From RUG12395 sp034178705 (lineage in GTDB: Bacteria > Bacillota > Clostridia > Oscillospirales > CAG-272): 64,000 bases of DNA. Below are positions 16,699-25,134 of the stretch, piece after piece. The stretch spans positions 21,829 to 85,828 of the forward strand of contig JAXFQY010000104.1 of assembly GCA_034178705.1 (NCBI GenBank), written 5' to 3'. A program made the translations under genes and the position numbers. Numbering within the stretch: the stretch's first letter is position 1; the number at the start of each line of letters is the position of its first letter. The notes beneath the pieces were generated by a model that was given only the letters and a program-made list of their open reading frames with translations, was not told where the DNA came from and searched no databases.

Positions 16699-18963
16699 CT
16701 ACCGATTGTCGGAGGCCGCTTCGCGGATGCGGGCGGTAAGCCCGCTGTAACGGGTTGTTTCTGTGTCGTTTTCCACCATCCTCCGCACGATATCCGCGTC
16801 CCCGACAAGAATCACGTAGGTGCGGGCGCGCGTGAGCGCCGTATAAAGCATATTGCGTGTCAGCAGCATCGGTGCACAGGAATAGGCGGGAAGAATCACA
16901 ATCGGATATTCGCTTCCCTGGCTTTTATGTACGGTGACCGCATAGGCAAGCTCAAGATTCTCAAAAGCCGCAAGGTCGTAGTCAACCGTGCGATCGTCAA
17001 ACCGCACCTGCGCACCGCCCGTATGCGGATCAAACCGGATCAGGGTGCCGATATCACCGTTGAAAACGCCGAGCCCCTCCCGGGTTCCCGCATGCCAGGT
17101 CAGCGAATAGTTGTTTTTCGTCTGCATGACCTTGTCGCCTTCCCGGAACAGCCTACCGGATATTTCTTTTTCTGCTTTTTGGTCGGTTTTCGGATTCAGC
17201 GCTTCTCTCAGAAGAAGGTTCAGGGCCTCCGTGCCTGCTGCGCCGCGCCGGGAAGGGGAGATAACCTGTACGCCGCTTCTTCCCATTTCTCCGTAGGAAG
17301 CCGGCAGGCGCTTTCGGCAAAGCTCTACGATGGTTTCAGCCGTGCTTTGAGCGGAGGAACGCCTCAGAAAGAAAAAGTCCTCCGTGACACTGGAAAGCTC
17401 CGGCATTCTTCCGGCGTTGACCGCGTGTGCGTTCCGGACAATGAGACTTTCCTCGGCCTGCCGGAAAATTTCGGTAAGCCGGACAGTAGGAAAAACTCCG
17501 CTTTCAATGATGTCGTGCAGGATATTGCCCGCTCCGACCGGCGGCAGCTGATCGCTGTCCCCGATAAGAACGAGCCGGCATCCCGGTCGAATTGCCCGCA
17601 GGAGCGCACTGCAGAGAGAGAGATCCAGCATGCTGGCTTCGTCAATGATGATGACCCGCGCGTCAATCGGGGAATTTTCATCTCTTGCAAAAACCGCGCT
17701 TCCGTCTTCCCCGGCGTAATCCATTTCCAACAGACGGTGAATGGTTCTCGCTTCATGGCTTGTTGTTTCCGACATGCGCTTCGCGGCTCTTCCGGTAGGT
17801 GCCGCCAGCGCACAGGACAGTCCCATTTCTTCAAAAATTCGGATCAGCGCACGGATCACCGTTGTTTTTCCGGTACCGGGACCGCCGGTGATGACGGAAA
17901 CACCGGAGCTGACCGCACTGCAGATTGCCCGACGCTGAAGCCCTGCGTAGGATATGCCGCTTTCAGCTTCCACAACCCGGATAAGCCCGTCAAGTTCCTC
18001 AACACCGACACGCGCGCAGGCTCGGTCAAGCCGTATAAGACGCTCCGCAATTCCGCGCTCTGTGTAAAACAGGGAGGAGAGGTAGATCCGGCGGCTGTCC
18101 GGGTCAACCGTAACTTCACCGAGTGAGAGCAGCACCGCCGTTTCCCGGCGAAGTTCTTCCTCTCCGGTGCCGAGCAGCCGGGAAGCCTGCGCATAAAGCG
18201 CGTCGGGCGGGAGGCAGCAATGCCCGCTTTGAGAGGCTGCTGTCTGAAGTGTGTGCAGAATCCCGCAGCGGATACGGCAGGAGGGATCCCCGTGAAAGCC
18301 GATGTGGGCGGCAAGCTTGTCCGCCTTCTCGAATCCGATCCCCTCAAATTCTGCGGCAATGCGATAAGGGTTTTCCTCGATCAGTCGTGCGGCTGCACTG
18401 CCCCATCGCTTATAAATCCGCATAGCAGCGGAGGAAGACAGCGTGTCGCCGCAAAGCATCAGCATAGCGCGCATGCCGCTGCGTTCTGCAAAGCTCTCCC
18501 CGATCTCCTGCGCCTTTTTTGCAGAAATGCCGGGAATTTCCGCAAGCCACGCGGGATGATGTTCGATAACCTCAAAGGTATCCGCGCCGAAGCGGCGGAC
18601 GATCTTGACCGCTGTTTTCGGTCCGATGCCGTGCACCGCTCCGGAGGCAAGGTAACGGAGCATCGCATCGGTATTCTGCGGCAGCTTGCGTTCATACTCT
18701 CTGACGCGAAGCTGCTTTCCGTATTCCCGGTGCTGGATCCATTCCCCCAGTGCGCAGATTTCTTCTCCTGCTTCAACGTCCGGCATACAACCGACGACGG
18801 TTTTTTCTCCCTCAGAGGTTTCCAGATAGAGGACAGAGTATCCGTTATCGGCGTTTCGGTAGACGACGGAGGAAACTGTCCCGGTTATTTTGGTTTCATT
18901 TTTTTGCGGTGTCAGAATGCTCTCCGCCCTCCTTTCCGACAGAAATAACCGTGTAGCCCGCAT
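16699..18963 (-). CDS. recD2: RecD2-type ATP-dependent DNA helicase
   Basis: 754 residues. The N-terminal OB-like region begins KITGTVSSVVYRNADNGYSV. A tandem helix-hairpin-helix (about 112-155, HGIGPKTAVKIVRRFG and IPGISAKKAQEI) is typical of RecD2 and absent from RecD of RecBCD. Walker A is GGPGTGKTT (360-368), motif Ia AAPTGRAAKRM, Walker B VIIIDEASMLD, and motif VI lies near VHKSQGSEYPIVI. It is a 5'-3' superfamily 1B helicase for repair and recombination. The start is uncertain: ATG 18963 lacks a ribosome site, while AAAGGAGGG sits further in, just before an ATT/CTG pair near KITGTV, overlapping the upstream small gene. Confidence 0.93.
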   Translation of the reverse strand: MRATRLFLSERRAESILTPQKNETKITGTVSSVVYRNADNGYSVLYLETSEGEKTVVGCMPDVEAGEEICALGEWIQHREYGKQLRVREYERKLPQNTDAMLRYLASGAVHGIGPKTAVKIVRRFGADTFEVIEHHPAWLAEIPGISAKKAQEIGESFAERSGMRAMLMLCGDTLSSSAAMRIYKRWGSAAARLIEENPYRIAAEFEGIGFEKADKLAAHIGFHGDPSCRIRCGILHTLQTAASQSGHCCLPPDALYAQASRLLGTGEEELRRETAVLLSLGEVTVDPDSRRIYLSSLFYTERGIAERLIRLDRACARVGVEELDGLIRVVEAESGISYAGLQRRAICSAVSSGVSVITGGPGTGKTTVIRALIRIFEEMGLSCALAAPTGRAAKRMSETTSHEARTIHRLLEMDYAGEDGSAVFARDENSPIDARVIIIDEASMLDLSLCSALLRAIRPGCRLVLIGDSDQLPPVGAGNILHDIIESGVFPTVRLTEIFRQAEESLIVRNAHAVNAGRMPELSSVTEDFFFLRRSSAQSTAETIVELCRKRLPASYGEMGRSGVQVISPSRRGAAGTEALNLLLREALNPKTDQKAEKEISGRLFREGDKVMQTKNNYSLTWHAGTREGLGVFNGDIGTLIRFDPHTGGAQVRFDDRTVDYDLAAFENLELAYAVTVHKSQGSEYPIVILPAYSCAPMLLTRNMLYTALTRARTYVILVGDADIVRRMVENDTETTRYSGLTARIREAASDNR

Positions 18964-19204
18964 TCCGGACGGCGTTCAGAACCTCCGTTTTTGCCCCTCG
19001 GTCAACAGCAGCGGGCATGCCGAGCCCTGCTGCGAAAGCGGTACGGCGGGCACGGTCGAGCTTTCGGCGCGCTTCTTCCGTACTGCAGGCGGAATCAAGC
19101 GGAACGCAGAGTGTTCCGCCTCCGCCCCAGAGCAGAAGCCAGAGCTGAACAGCCGCAGAGAACAAACCGTATACGGCGAAAGCACAAAGCATAATTTCAA
19201 GCAT
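18896..19204 (-). CDS. Small single-span membrane protein of unknown function
   Basis: 102 residues. A hydrophobic segment covers about residues 3-28 (EIMLCAFAVYGLFSAAVQLW), followed by a Gly-rich turn and a soluble C-terminal part of charged helices. I recognise no family. GGAGGGG precedes the ATG by four bases and sits inside the large hairpin at 19205-19260, so translation may be controlled by RNA folding. It overlaps the start of recD2 and sits 59 bases after metK; it may function mainly to couple translation to recD2. Confidence 0.6.
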   Translation of the reverse strand: MLEIMLCAFAVYGLFSAAVQLWLLLWGGGGTLCVPLDSACSTEEARRKLDRARRTAFAAGLGMPAAVDRGAKTEVLNAVRNAGYTVISVGKEGGEHSDTAKK

Positions 19205-19260
19205 AAGCCCCTCCGGTTTCAGGGTATGCCGGAACGCTTCCGGTTGTCCCTGCGGGGCTT
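19205..19260 (-). promoter_or_regulatory. Three-tier nested hairpin between metK and the small membrane gene
   Basis: Nested complementary arms AAGCCCC/GGGGCTT, CAGGG/CCCTG and CCGGAA/TTCCGG fold the whole spacer into one structure. Read on the minus strand its 3' arm contains the ribosome site of the next gene. Confidence 0.5.
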
Positions 19261-19263
19261 TTG

Positions 19264-20433
19264 TCAGCGTTTCAGCTGCTCTGCCAGGTCACGCGCTTCC
19301 CACGGCGCGTTCAGATCCTCGCGTCCCATATGCCCATACGCGGAAAGCGCGCGGTAGATCGGGCGGCGCAGATCAAAGCGGCGGATGATCGCCGCGGGGC
19401 GAAGGTCGACAAGCGCTCGGACCCGTTTGGCAATTTCGTCATCCGGAAGCATTCCGGTACCGAAGGTATCTACACGGACGGAAAGGGGATTGGCAACGCC
19501 GATTGCGTAAGCAATCTGCACCTCGCAGCGACGCGCCAGACCGGCCGCAACAATATTTTTGGCAAGATATCGGGCGGCATAGCTTGCGCTGCGATCGACC
19601 TTGGTCGGATCCTTACCGGAAAAGGCGCCGCCTCCGTGACGCGCCATACCGCCGTAGGTATCCACGATAATCTTTCTTCCGGTCAGACCGGTGTCTCCCG
19701 CAGGACCGCCGACGACAAAACGCCCGGTCGGGTTGACATATATTTTTGTATTTTCATCGATCAGATGCGCGGGAATAATCTTTTGGATGACCTCGCGGTC
19801 AATATCCTCCCGGATTTGCTCCTGCGTGACGTCCGGATCGTGCTGTGCGGAAACGACCAGTGCCTCAATTCGCACAGGAATATCTCCCTCGTATTCCACC
19901 GTTACCTGGGTTTTTCCGTCCGGACGAAGGTAGGGAAGCGTTCCGCTCTTTCTCACCTCATCAAGCTTCTTTGCCATAGCATGGCTGAGGGAAATGGGGA
20001 GAGGCATCAGCTCCGGCGTTTCATCGCAAGCATAACCGAACATTAACCCCTGATCCCCTGCACCGGTGTCAAGTCCGTCGCTGCTCCCTGTTTTCGCCTC
20101 CAGGCAGCGGTCAACCCCAAGCGCGATATCGGGAGACTGTCCGTGGATGGAGTTAATGACGGCGCAGGTATCCGCATCAAACCCGAATTTTGCACGGGTA
20201 TAGCCGATTTCGCGCACCGCATCGCGTACCACGTTTTCGATATCTACATAGGCGGAGGTCGTGATTTCCCCCATGACAAAAACGACGCCTGTGGTAGCGA
20301 AGCTTTCGCAGGCTACGCGCGCGTCAGGGTCCTCTGCCAGAATTGCGTCGAGAATGGAGTCACTGACGCGGTCGCACAGCTTATCCGGATGTCCCATCGT
20401 GACGGATTCACTCGTGAAAAGCTTTCTTTCCAT
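19264..20433 (-). CDS. metK: S-adenosylmethionine synthetase
   Basis: 389 residues, normal length. LFTSESVTMGHPDKLCDRVSD at the N-terminus holds the ATP-binding His and metal-binding Asp; SPDIALGVD, GAGDQGLMFGYACDET and the DTYGGMARHGGGAFSGKDPTKVDRSA loop are all family signatures. It makes SAM from methionine and ATP in the cytoplasm. Expression is governed by the SAM-I riboswitch immediately upstream: high SAM ends transcription at the hairpin before the gene. Start ATG is preceded by GGAAAGGA. Confidence 0.98.
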   Translation of the reverse strand: MERKLFTSESVTMGHPDKLCDRVSDSILDAILAEDPDARVACESFATTGVVFVMGEITTSAYVDIENVVRDAVREIGYTRAKFGFDADTCAVINSIHGQSPDIALGVDRCLEAKTGSSDGLDTGAGDQGLMFGYACDETPELMPLPISLSHAMAKKLDEVRKSGTLPYLRPDGKTQVTVEYEGDIPVRIEALVVSAQHDPDVTQEQIREDIDREVIQKIIPAHLIDENTKIYVNPTGRFVVGGPAGDTGLTGRKIIVDTYGGMARHGGGAFSGKDPTKVDRSASYAARYLAKNIVAAGLARRCEVQIAYAIGVANPLSVRVDTFGTGMLPDDEIAKRVRALVDLRPAAIIRRFDLRRPIYRALSAYGHMGREDLNAPWEARDLAEQLKR

Positions 20434-20452
20434 TGTTGTTTCCTTTCCGGCG

Positions 20453-20479
20453 AAAAAACGCTCCCGTTCCCGGGAGCGT
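20453..20479 (-). terminator. Riboswitch-controlled terminator of metK
   Basis: On the minus strand a nine-base stem (20479-20471 with 20466-20458), a four-base loop and six T's lie between the SAM-I aptamer and the metK start. Confidence 0.9.
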
Positions 20480-20502
20480 CGGTTTTATGGAATAAAACCC
20501 AT

Positions 20503-20590
20503 CTCATCTCTCGGGAATTGGCACCTTTCCGACCGTTGTCGGCAGGTTGCCGGGCTTCATCGGGCCAGTCCCTCCGCCTCTCTTGATAAG
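20503..20590 (-). promoter_or_regulatory. SAM-I (S-box) riboswitch aptamer
   Basis: On the minus strand the conserved elements are in order: CTTATCAAGAGAGGCGGAGG, GGCCCGATGAAGCCCGGCAACC, GGTGCCAATTCC and GAGATGAG. P1 pairs CTTATC (20590-20585) with GATGAG (20508-20503). A further hairpin (20481-20499) and a terminator follow, giving the standard OFF switch for SAM. Confidence 0.97.
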
Positions 20591-20611
20591 ATGTATTGAT
20601 TTCTTATACTT

Positions 20612-20640
20612 ATGGTAGCATATACACAGGGAAAAAGCAA
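20612..20640 (-). promoter_or_regulatory. metK promoter
   Basis: Minus strand TTGCTT (20640-20635) and TACCAT (20617-20612), 17-base spacer, about 20 bases upstream of the aptamer. Confidence 0.6.
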
Positions 20641-20684
20641 GAGAACTTTTTGTATTCTTTCCGTATTTTTTGCAGGATGAGCAA

Positions 20685-21155
20685 TTATTTCAGAAAATCC
20701 AGAAAGCCGATTACGCCATAACTGATTCCGGTCATAATCAGCCCGGCGGCAAGTACTCCGAGACAAACGGAAAGCAACGAGTGCTTGATCCGCATTTCCA
20801 GGAGCGCGGCAACAAGCGATCCGGTCCATGCCCCGGTCCCGGGAAGCGGGATGGCCACAAACAGAAAGAGCCCAAGTGCGGCAAATCGGTTTACCTTTAC
20901 CGAATTTTTTGCCGCCCGGCGTTCCAGCCAAAAGGCAATTTTATTCAGATGCCGGATCCCTTTCATCCATTGCAGAATCGCACGGATGAAAAGAAGAATA
21001 AAGGGAACCGGAAGAAAGTTTCCGATGCAGGATACGGCATAGTTCAGATACCACGGAAGACCGAGCGCAGCGCCGAGCGGAACGGCGGCGCGGAGTTCAA
21101 GAACCGGGATCATGGATGTGAAAAAAACCTTCAGGAGATCAAACCAATCCGCCAT
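20685..21155 (-). CDS. COG2426-type small membrane exporter-like protein
   Basis: About 156 residues from ATG 21155, which has GAGGT six bases upstream. Hydrophobic helices cover nearly the whole chain; the family pattern SMIPVLELRAAVPLGAALGL near the N-terminus and LFLFVAIPLPGTGAWTGSLVA in the middle matches the family named putative small multi-drug export protein (PF06695). The paired Pro/Gly-rich re-entrant stretches resemble those of SNARE-associated/DedA proteins. The function is not demonstrated; drug export is a legacy name. It is monocistronic, with nothing notable between its stop and the metK leader. Confidence 0.8.
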   Translation of the reverse strand: MADWFDLLKVFFTSMIPVLELRAAVPLGAALGLPWYLNYAVSCIGNFLPVPFILLFIRAILQWMKGIRHLNKIAFWLERRAAKNSVKVNRFAALGLFLFVAIPLPGTGAWTGSLVAALLEMRIKHSLLSVCLGVLAAGLIMTGISYGVIGFLDFLK

Positions 21156-21292
21156 TCTGTACCTCAATACCTATTTTGCCTTAGTCTACCACATTCTTCT
21201 CCGGCTGTCAACAGTCCGTCAAGCGATTTTCCCTTACGGAACGTTTGCAAAAAAGGGAAGAATTTTGTATTTTGCTTTTTTCTTACTGTCTC

Positions 21293-21321
21293 TTGACAGT
21301 TTGTGTGTCGTGTGCTACAAA
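21293..21321 (+). promoter_or_regulatory. Promoter of the tandem alpha/beta-hydrolase genes
   Basis: TTGACA 21293-21298, 17-base spacer, TACAAA 21316-21321 preceded by TGC (extended -10), about 30 bases before the first start codon. Confidence 0.65.
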
Positions 21322-21349
21322 TTATCTATCATCAAAAAGGAGTAAACAA

Positions 21350-22075
21350 ATGGATAAAAAGTTTCTGGCGGCTCATTATGACCGTTTCTGCTGTACCAAT
21401 GTCGAATTGATTCACGGCGAGATCCGCGGCATCATTCTTTATTTCAACGGTCTCGGGCATATTGTCAATCCCGGACCGGATATGATTGACGCACCTGCCG
21501 CCGCAGCACGCAATTTGCTCTATATTACCCCTTATTACAATCCGTGGTCATGGATGAACCGCGAGACGGTTGCCTTTGTGGATCTGCTTGTCGAGATTGC
21601 GATGGAACAGTGGAAGATCCCGACGGATGCTCCCATCGGTCTCTATGGCGGCAGTATGGGCGGCTACAGTGTGTTTCACTATGCGGCTAAATCAAGGCAC
21701 AATGTTGTGGCAGGAGATCTCAACTGTCCTGCTTGCAATCTGGAGTATGAGGTTTACTGCAACAGAAACTCCATTTTGCACACTTATTATGAGTCGTCTA
21801 TGGCGTACTGTGATGATTTTGATGCCTATGTGCGCGAAAACTCTCCGATCAATATGATCGGTATATTGAGGAAAATGCCTTACCGCTTCGCCGTCGGACT
21901 GAAGGACACCGCTCTTGAGCCCTCTCAGCACTCCTTCAAAATGATTTCTCTGCTGCGGGAAGCCGGCTTTGAAGTTGACGTTGCCGAATACCCCCTTGCC
22001 GGTCACTGCAATATCGGTGCCGACGCGCGTCGCGCCGAGCATGAGTGGCTGATGTCGAAAATGCTTGGGGAATAA
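21350..22075 (+). CDS. Alpha/beta hydrolase, tandem copy 1
   Basis: 241 residues from ATG 21350 with AAAGGAG eight bases upstream; the longer open frame includes the promoter. The nucleophile elbow is GGSMGG (near residue 101), the probable catalytic His is in AGHCNIGAD near the C-terminus, and an acid is expected in the stretch after PYRFAVGLKD. No signal peptide, so cytoplasmic. The YNPWSWMN and AGDLNCPACNLEYE motifs are shared with copy 2. Substrate unknown; esterase or peptidase of the S9-like fold is the best guess. Gap-free alignment with copy 2 gives about 71% identity by hand count. Confidence 0.75.
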   Translation: MDKKFLAAHYDRFCCTNVELIHGEIRGIILYFNGLGHIVNPGPDMIDAPAAAARNLLYITPYYNPWSWMNRETVAFVDLLVEIAMEQWKIPTDAPIGLYGGSMGGYSVFHYAAKSRHNVVAGDLNCPACNLEYEVYCNRNSILHTYYESSMAYCDDFDAYVRENSPINMIGILRKMPYRFAVGLKDTALEPSQHSFKMISLLREAGFEVDVAEYPLAGHCNIGADARRAEHEWLMSKMLGE

Positions 22076-22138
22076 GCTGATTTCAGGAGAAAGGGGAGGC
22101 TTTGCGCGCGTTTTCTGCCCGCAAGCAGAATCGGAAAA

Positions 22139-22864
22139 ATGGATAATAAATTTTTAGCAGCACATCTGGATTGTTTTTGCTATACAAATATCGACCTGAT
22201 CCGCGGTGATATCCGTGGGATGATTTTATGCTTTACCGGTCTCGGACATATTGCAACCCCGGCTTTTGATATGACCAATGCTCCGGCAGCCGCCGAGAGA
22301 AATCTTTTATATATGACTCCCCGTTACAATCCGTGGTCGTGGATGAATCCGGAGACCGTTTCCTTTGTCGATTCGCTTGTGGAAGCGGCAATGGAAAAAT
22401 GGAATATTCCGAAGGATGTTCCGATCGGCCTTTACGGACGCAGCATGGGCGGATACAGTGTGTTCCATTACGCCGTAGAATCCAAGCATAACATTGTCGC
22501 GGGTGATCTCAACTGCCCTGCCTGCAATCTTGAATATGAGATTTACTGCAACAGAACGCCGATCCTGACCAGTTTCTTTCAGTCAGCAATGGCATATTGC
22601 GACGATTTTGATACATATGTGCGGGAGCATTCGCCGCTCAATATGATAGGAAAACTGAAAAAAATACCCTATCGGTTTGCGGTCGGTATGCAGGATATGC
22701 TTCTTGCCCCCGCGCAGCATTCCCTTAAGATGATTCCGCTGATGCGGTCGGAGGGGTATGAGGTGGAGAAGGTCGAATACCCGGCGGCAGGGCATTGCAC
22801 TATCGGTGCCGACGGACTTCGCGATGAGCACGAATGGCTGATGTCGAAAATACTCGGAAAATAG
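22139..22864 (+). CDS. Alpha/beta hydrolase, tandem copy 2
   Basis: 241 residues, the same length as copy 1 and aligned without gaps. The elbow is GRSMGG, with Arg replacing Gly next to the catalytic Ser, which may alter the oxyanion environment or specificity. The catalytic His motif AGHCTIGAD is intact. The ribosome site is weak (CGGAAAA), suggesting lower or coupled translation from the upstream copy 63 bases away. Codon choice differs noticeably from copy 1 at conserved residues, so the duplication is not recent. Confidence 0.75.
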   Translation: MDNKFLAAHLDCFCYTNIDLIRGDIRGMILCFTGLGHIATPAFDMTNAPAAAERNLLYMTPRYNPWSWMNPETVSFVDSLVEAAMEKWNIPKDVPIGLYGRSMGGYSVFHYAVESKHNIVAGDLNCPACNLEYEIYCNRTPILTSFFQSAMAYCDDFDTYVREHSPLNMIGKLKKIPYRFAVGMQDMLLAPAQHSLKMIPLMRSEGYEVEKVEYPAAGHCTIGADGLRDEHEWLMSKILGK

Positions 22865-22944
22865 CAAGTCGGGCATGGATGCCGATCGAATGCGGAGAAA
22901 TTTTTGGTTTTTTATAAGGTTTTATTAAGAATCGTTGAAGCTCC

Positions 22945-22973
22945 TTGCAATTCGCTGCGCTGTTTGCTACAAT
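22945..22973 (+). promoter_or_regulatory. Promoter of the VanY-type peptidase gene
   Basis: TTGCAA 22945-22950, 17-base spacer, TACAAT 22968-22973, 26 bases before the start codon. Confidence 0.75.
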
Positions 22974-22998
22974 AGCGGTGTTGCAAAAGGAGACATCG

Positions 22999-23874
22999 AT
23001 GAAGAACAACAAAAACAGGAAAAAGCAAACCGGGCTGTTCTGTGTGCTTGCAGTCCTTTTGGCTTTGATGGCGATCTTTACGGTTCTTGCGCTTGTGTTT
23101 CCCGGGCGGATTTATCCCCACCTTCGGGCATTGCTTGCCCATTTTCCTTCCGGAATGCCCGTTGAAACGCAGATTGAGACAAAGGTTTTTGATCTTGAAG
23201 AACTTCGGGCGGACGAACGGGTTACCTTTTCCGATACGCTTCTTCTCGTCAATGCCGATCATCCGCTGACCTCTGACCGGGAAAACACAGTCATCGCTTA
23301 CAAGGGCACGGATGTCCGCATGGCACCGGAGCTTGTTTCCGCGTATGCGGCACTTTCCGGAGAGGTCGAGAAAATCAACGGCAGAAAGCTGTATATTTCC
23401 AGTGCTTTCCGAACTGCGGAGGAACAGCAGGAGGCTATCGACGAGGAGGGAGACATTGCTGCACGTCTCGGGGAAAGCGAGCATCAAGCTGGGTTGGCGC
23501 TTGACGTCTATATCAAGTATTTCGGAGGCTCCGCCTTTTTGAAGACGAAAGAGGGGCGATGGGTGAATTCCCATTGCAGCGAATACGGCTTTATTATCCG
23601 CTATCCATACGGAAAAAGCGAGATAACCGGAATCTCCTATGAGCCGTGGCACCTCCGATATCTCGGAGAGCCGCATGCGGAGATTGTGGAAAAGAATTAT
23701 ATAACTTTGGAAGAGTACATTGACTTTCTGAAAGAAGGGAAGTTCTATATCTGGGAGGATACCATCATTACCCGGCAGGCAGGGGACAGCCCTGTACTGC
23801 CTGCCCTTTTCCTTTTTCTGCATGTATCGGAGGACAACACCGGTCATCGGATTTACACGGCAAAGCTTCCCTAA
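22999..23874 (+). CDS. VanY-type D-Ala-D-Ala carboxypeptidase (peptidase M15B)
   Basis: 291 residues from ATG 22999 with AAAAGGAG upstream. An N-terminal membrane anchor covers about residues 11-38. The M15B zinc motif appears as SEHQAGLALDV (His and Asp ligands) and EPWHLRYLG (catalytic Glu, third ligand His). YISSAFRTAEEQQ is the conserved strand-turn before them. It removes terminal D-Ala from wall precursors on the outer face of the membrane. The last ~35 residues after IWEDTIITRQAGD look unlike the family and are encoded over a terminator-like hairpin (23774-23817), so the original stop may have been lost. Not near vancomycin genes. Confidence 0.88.
   Translation: MKNNKNRKKQTGLFCVLAVLLALMAIFTVLALVFPGRIYPHLRALLAHFPSGMPVETQIETKVFDLEELRADERVTFSDTLLLVNADHPLTSDRENTVIAYKGTDVRMAPELVSAYAALSGEVEKINGRKLYISSAFRTAEEQQEAIDEEGDIAARLGESEHQAGLALDVYIKYFGGSAFLKTKEGRWVNSHCSEYGFIIRYPYGKSEITGISYEPWHLRYLGEPHAEIVEKNYITLEEYIDFLKEGKFYIWEDTIITRQAGDSPVLPALFLFLHVSEDNTGHRIYTAKLP
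23774..23817 (+). terminator. Terminator-like hairpin inside the 3' end of the VanY-type gene
   Basis: Stem GGCAGGCA (23774-23781) with TGCCTGCC (23798-23805), an additional inner GGG/CCC pairing, then CTTTTCCTTTTT. It lies about 60 bases before the stop of the open frame. Confidence 0.6.
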
Positions 23875-23909
23875 GACGGTGTTCTCCTTTTTCCACCGTA
23901 ACAAAAATC

Positions 23910-23952
23910 ATTTCCCGCAGGAATCGAGAAAAACGCCGTTTCCTGCGGGAAA
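23910..23952 (+). terminator. Second hairpin after the VanY-type gene
   Basis: A 14-base stem (23910-23923 with 23939-23952), 15-base loop, weak T-run; lies between convergent genes. Confidence 0.5.
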
Positions 23953-24008
23953 TTCATTTTGTTATAAATACCCCCTTTGGAAGGCTCCCCTTTGGGGTCC
24001 GGAGACTT

Positions 24009-24914
24009 TCAGCCTTCGCTGCTTGTATTCCGTGTGCGTACAGGCTGGTTCGGGATACGGACGTGAAGTTCGGTTTCCGTTTTTCGCTCCACCCGTTCTA
24101 CGCGGATATCCACTCCCGCACGGCGCATAACCTCAACCGCCCGGTCAAGCGTGTTGAAGAACGCCTTGAGATCTCTCATGACGCAGACAGAGCGTCCGGA
24201 CTTTGCGGCATCCTCGCTCATGGTATCGGCGGCAGCCTCAATTGTTTCCGCGCTCAGTCCTTCCTCGACTGTACGGCGCAGAAGGGCGCGCCGGGCTTCC
24301 TCTCCGGGGACGCGGAGAAGAGCGGCCGTGTGACGGTCGGAAAGTCCGTTTGTAATAACTGCCGCGCGTTCTTCCGGAGAAAAACGGAGAAGCGCAAGCT
24401 TTCTTTTGATATCCTCTTCGCGGCAGGAAAGCCGCTCTGCCATTTCGGATACGGAAAGAGAATAAATCTCCATAAAGGACGAAATGGCTGCTGCCTCATC
24501 AAACTGCGTCAACTGCTCGCGCTGGATGTTTTCGGTCAGGGCGATCTCCGCGCTGGAACGGCTGTCGGTCTGTATAATCAGACAGGGTATTTCCTTCAGA
24601 CCGAGAAGGCGTGCTGCGCGAAGACGGCGCTCTCCCTCGACAAGTTCATACTGCGGATCGGCTCCGCCGCAGTGGCGCACCACAACCGGCTGGATGAGTC
24701 CGTAGCGGCGGATACTGTCTGCCAGGGCGTTGATGGATTCCTCGGTGAACAGCCGGCGCGGCTGCGAGGGGTTCGGCTGGATTTTTTCCGGCGGAATCCC
24801 GTAGACGGCGGCGCCGGAAGGCGCCGCTACCTGAAATCCTCCGTATTGATTTCTGCTTGCTTCCTGCATCGTGGCCTTCGGTTTTGTGCGGTTATCAAAC
24901 ATTCTGAGTGCCAT
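24009..24914 (-). CDS. ParB/Spo0J-family DNA-binding protein, Noc-like
   Basis: About 301 residues from ATG 24914, which has GGGAGG five bases upstream. The ParB N-terminal domain shows IPPEKIQPNPSQPRRLF, then LADSIRRYGLIQPVVVR, then YELVEGERRLRAARLLGL (the CTPase GERR motif), and ALTENIQREQLTQFDEA. A helix-turn-helix follows (SVSEMAERLSCREEDIKRKLALLRFSP). With no parA partner adjacent it matches nucleoid-occlusion Noc or a lone ParB. It would bind parS/NBS sites, spread on DNA, and control division or segregation. Which of the two roles applies depends on binding-site specificity, which is not visible. Confidence 0.85.
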   Translation of the reverse strand: MALRMFDNRTKPKATMQEASRNQYGGFQVAAPSGAAVYGIPPEKIQPNPSQPRRLFTEESINALADSIRRYGLIQPVVVRHCGGADPQYELVEGERRLRAARLLGLKEIPCLIIQTDSRSSAEIALTENIQREQLTQFDEAAAISSFMEIYSLSVSEMAERLSCREEDIKRKLALLRFSPEERAAVITNGLSDRHTAALLRVPGEEARRALLRRTVEEGLSAETIEAAADTMSEDAAKSGRSVCVMRDLKAFFNTLDRAVEVMRRAGVDIRVERVERKTETELHVRIPNQPVRTRNTSSEG

Positions 24915-25074
24915 TTTTACCTCCCGGGTCATTGACTGCCTTTTTCTGCGTTTTTACGATTCCATTATAGTCTGCCATGCCGGCGAAAAAGCACGGATTG
25001 TGCGGGCAATACGGTTCTATTTTCCTGGATTTCGGTCGTAATTTGACGCGGGAATGCAAAAACGGTCAGAGGGG

Positions 25075-25103
25075 TTGATATTTTTCGCGAAACAGAGTAA
25101 AAT
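25075..25103 (+). promoter_or_regulatory. rbfA promoter
   Basis: TTGATA 25075-25080, 17-base spacer, TAAAAT 25098-25103. Confidence 0.7.
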
Positions 25104-25134
25104 ATCCGTAATACCATTCAAAGGAAGCGTGCCT

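Noticed and set aside
22999..23874. VanY-type gene as part of a vancomycin-resistance cluster
   Set aside because: No vanHAX, vanRS or other resistance genes are nearby; M15B peptidases are ordinary wall enzymes in Clostridia.
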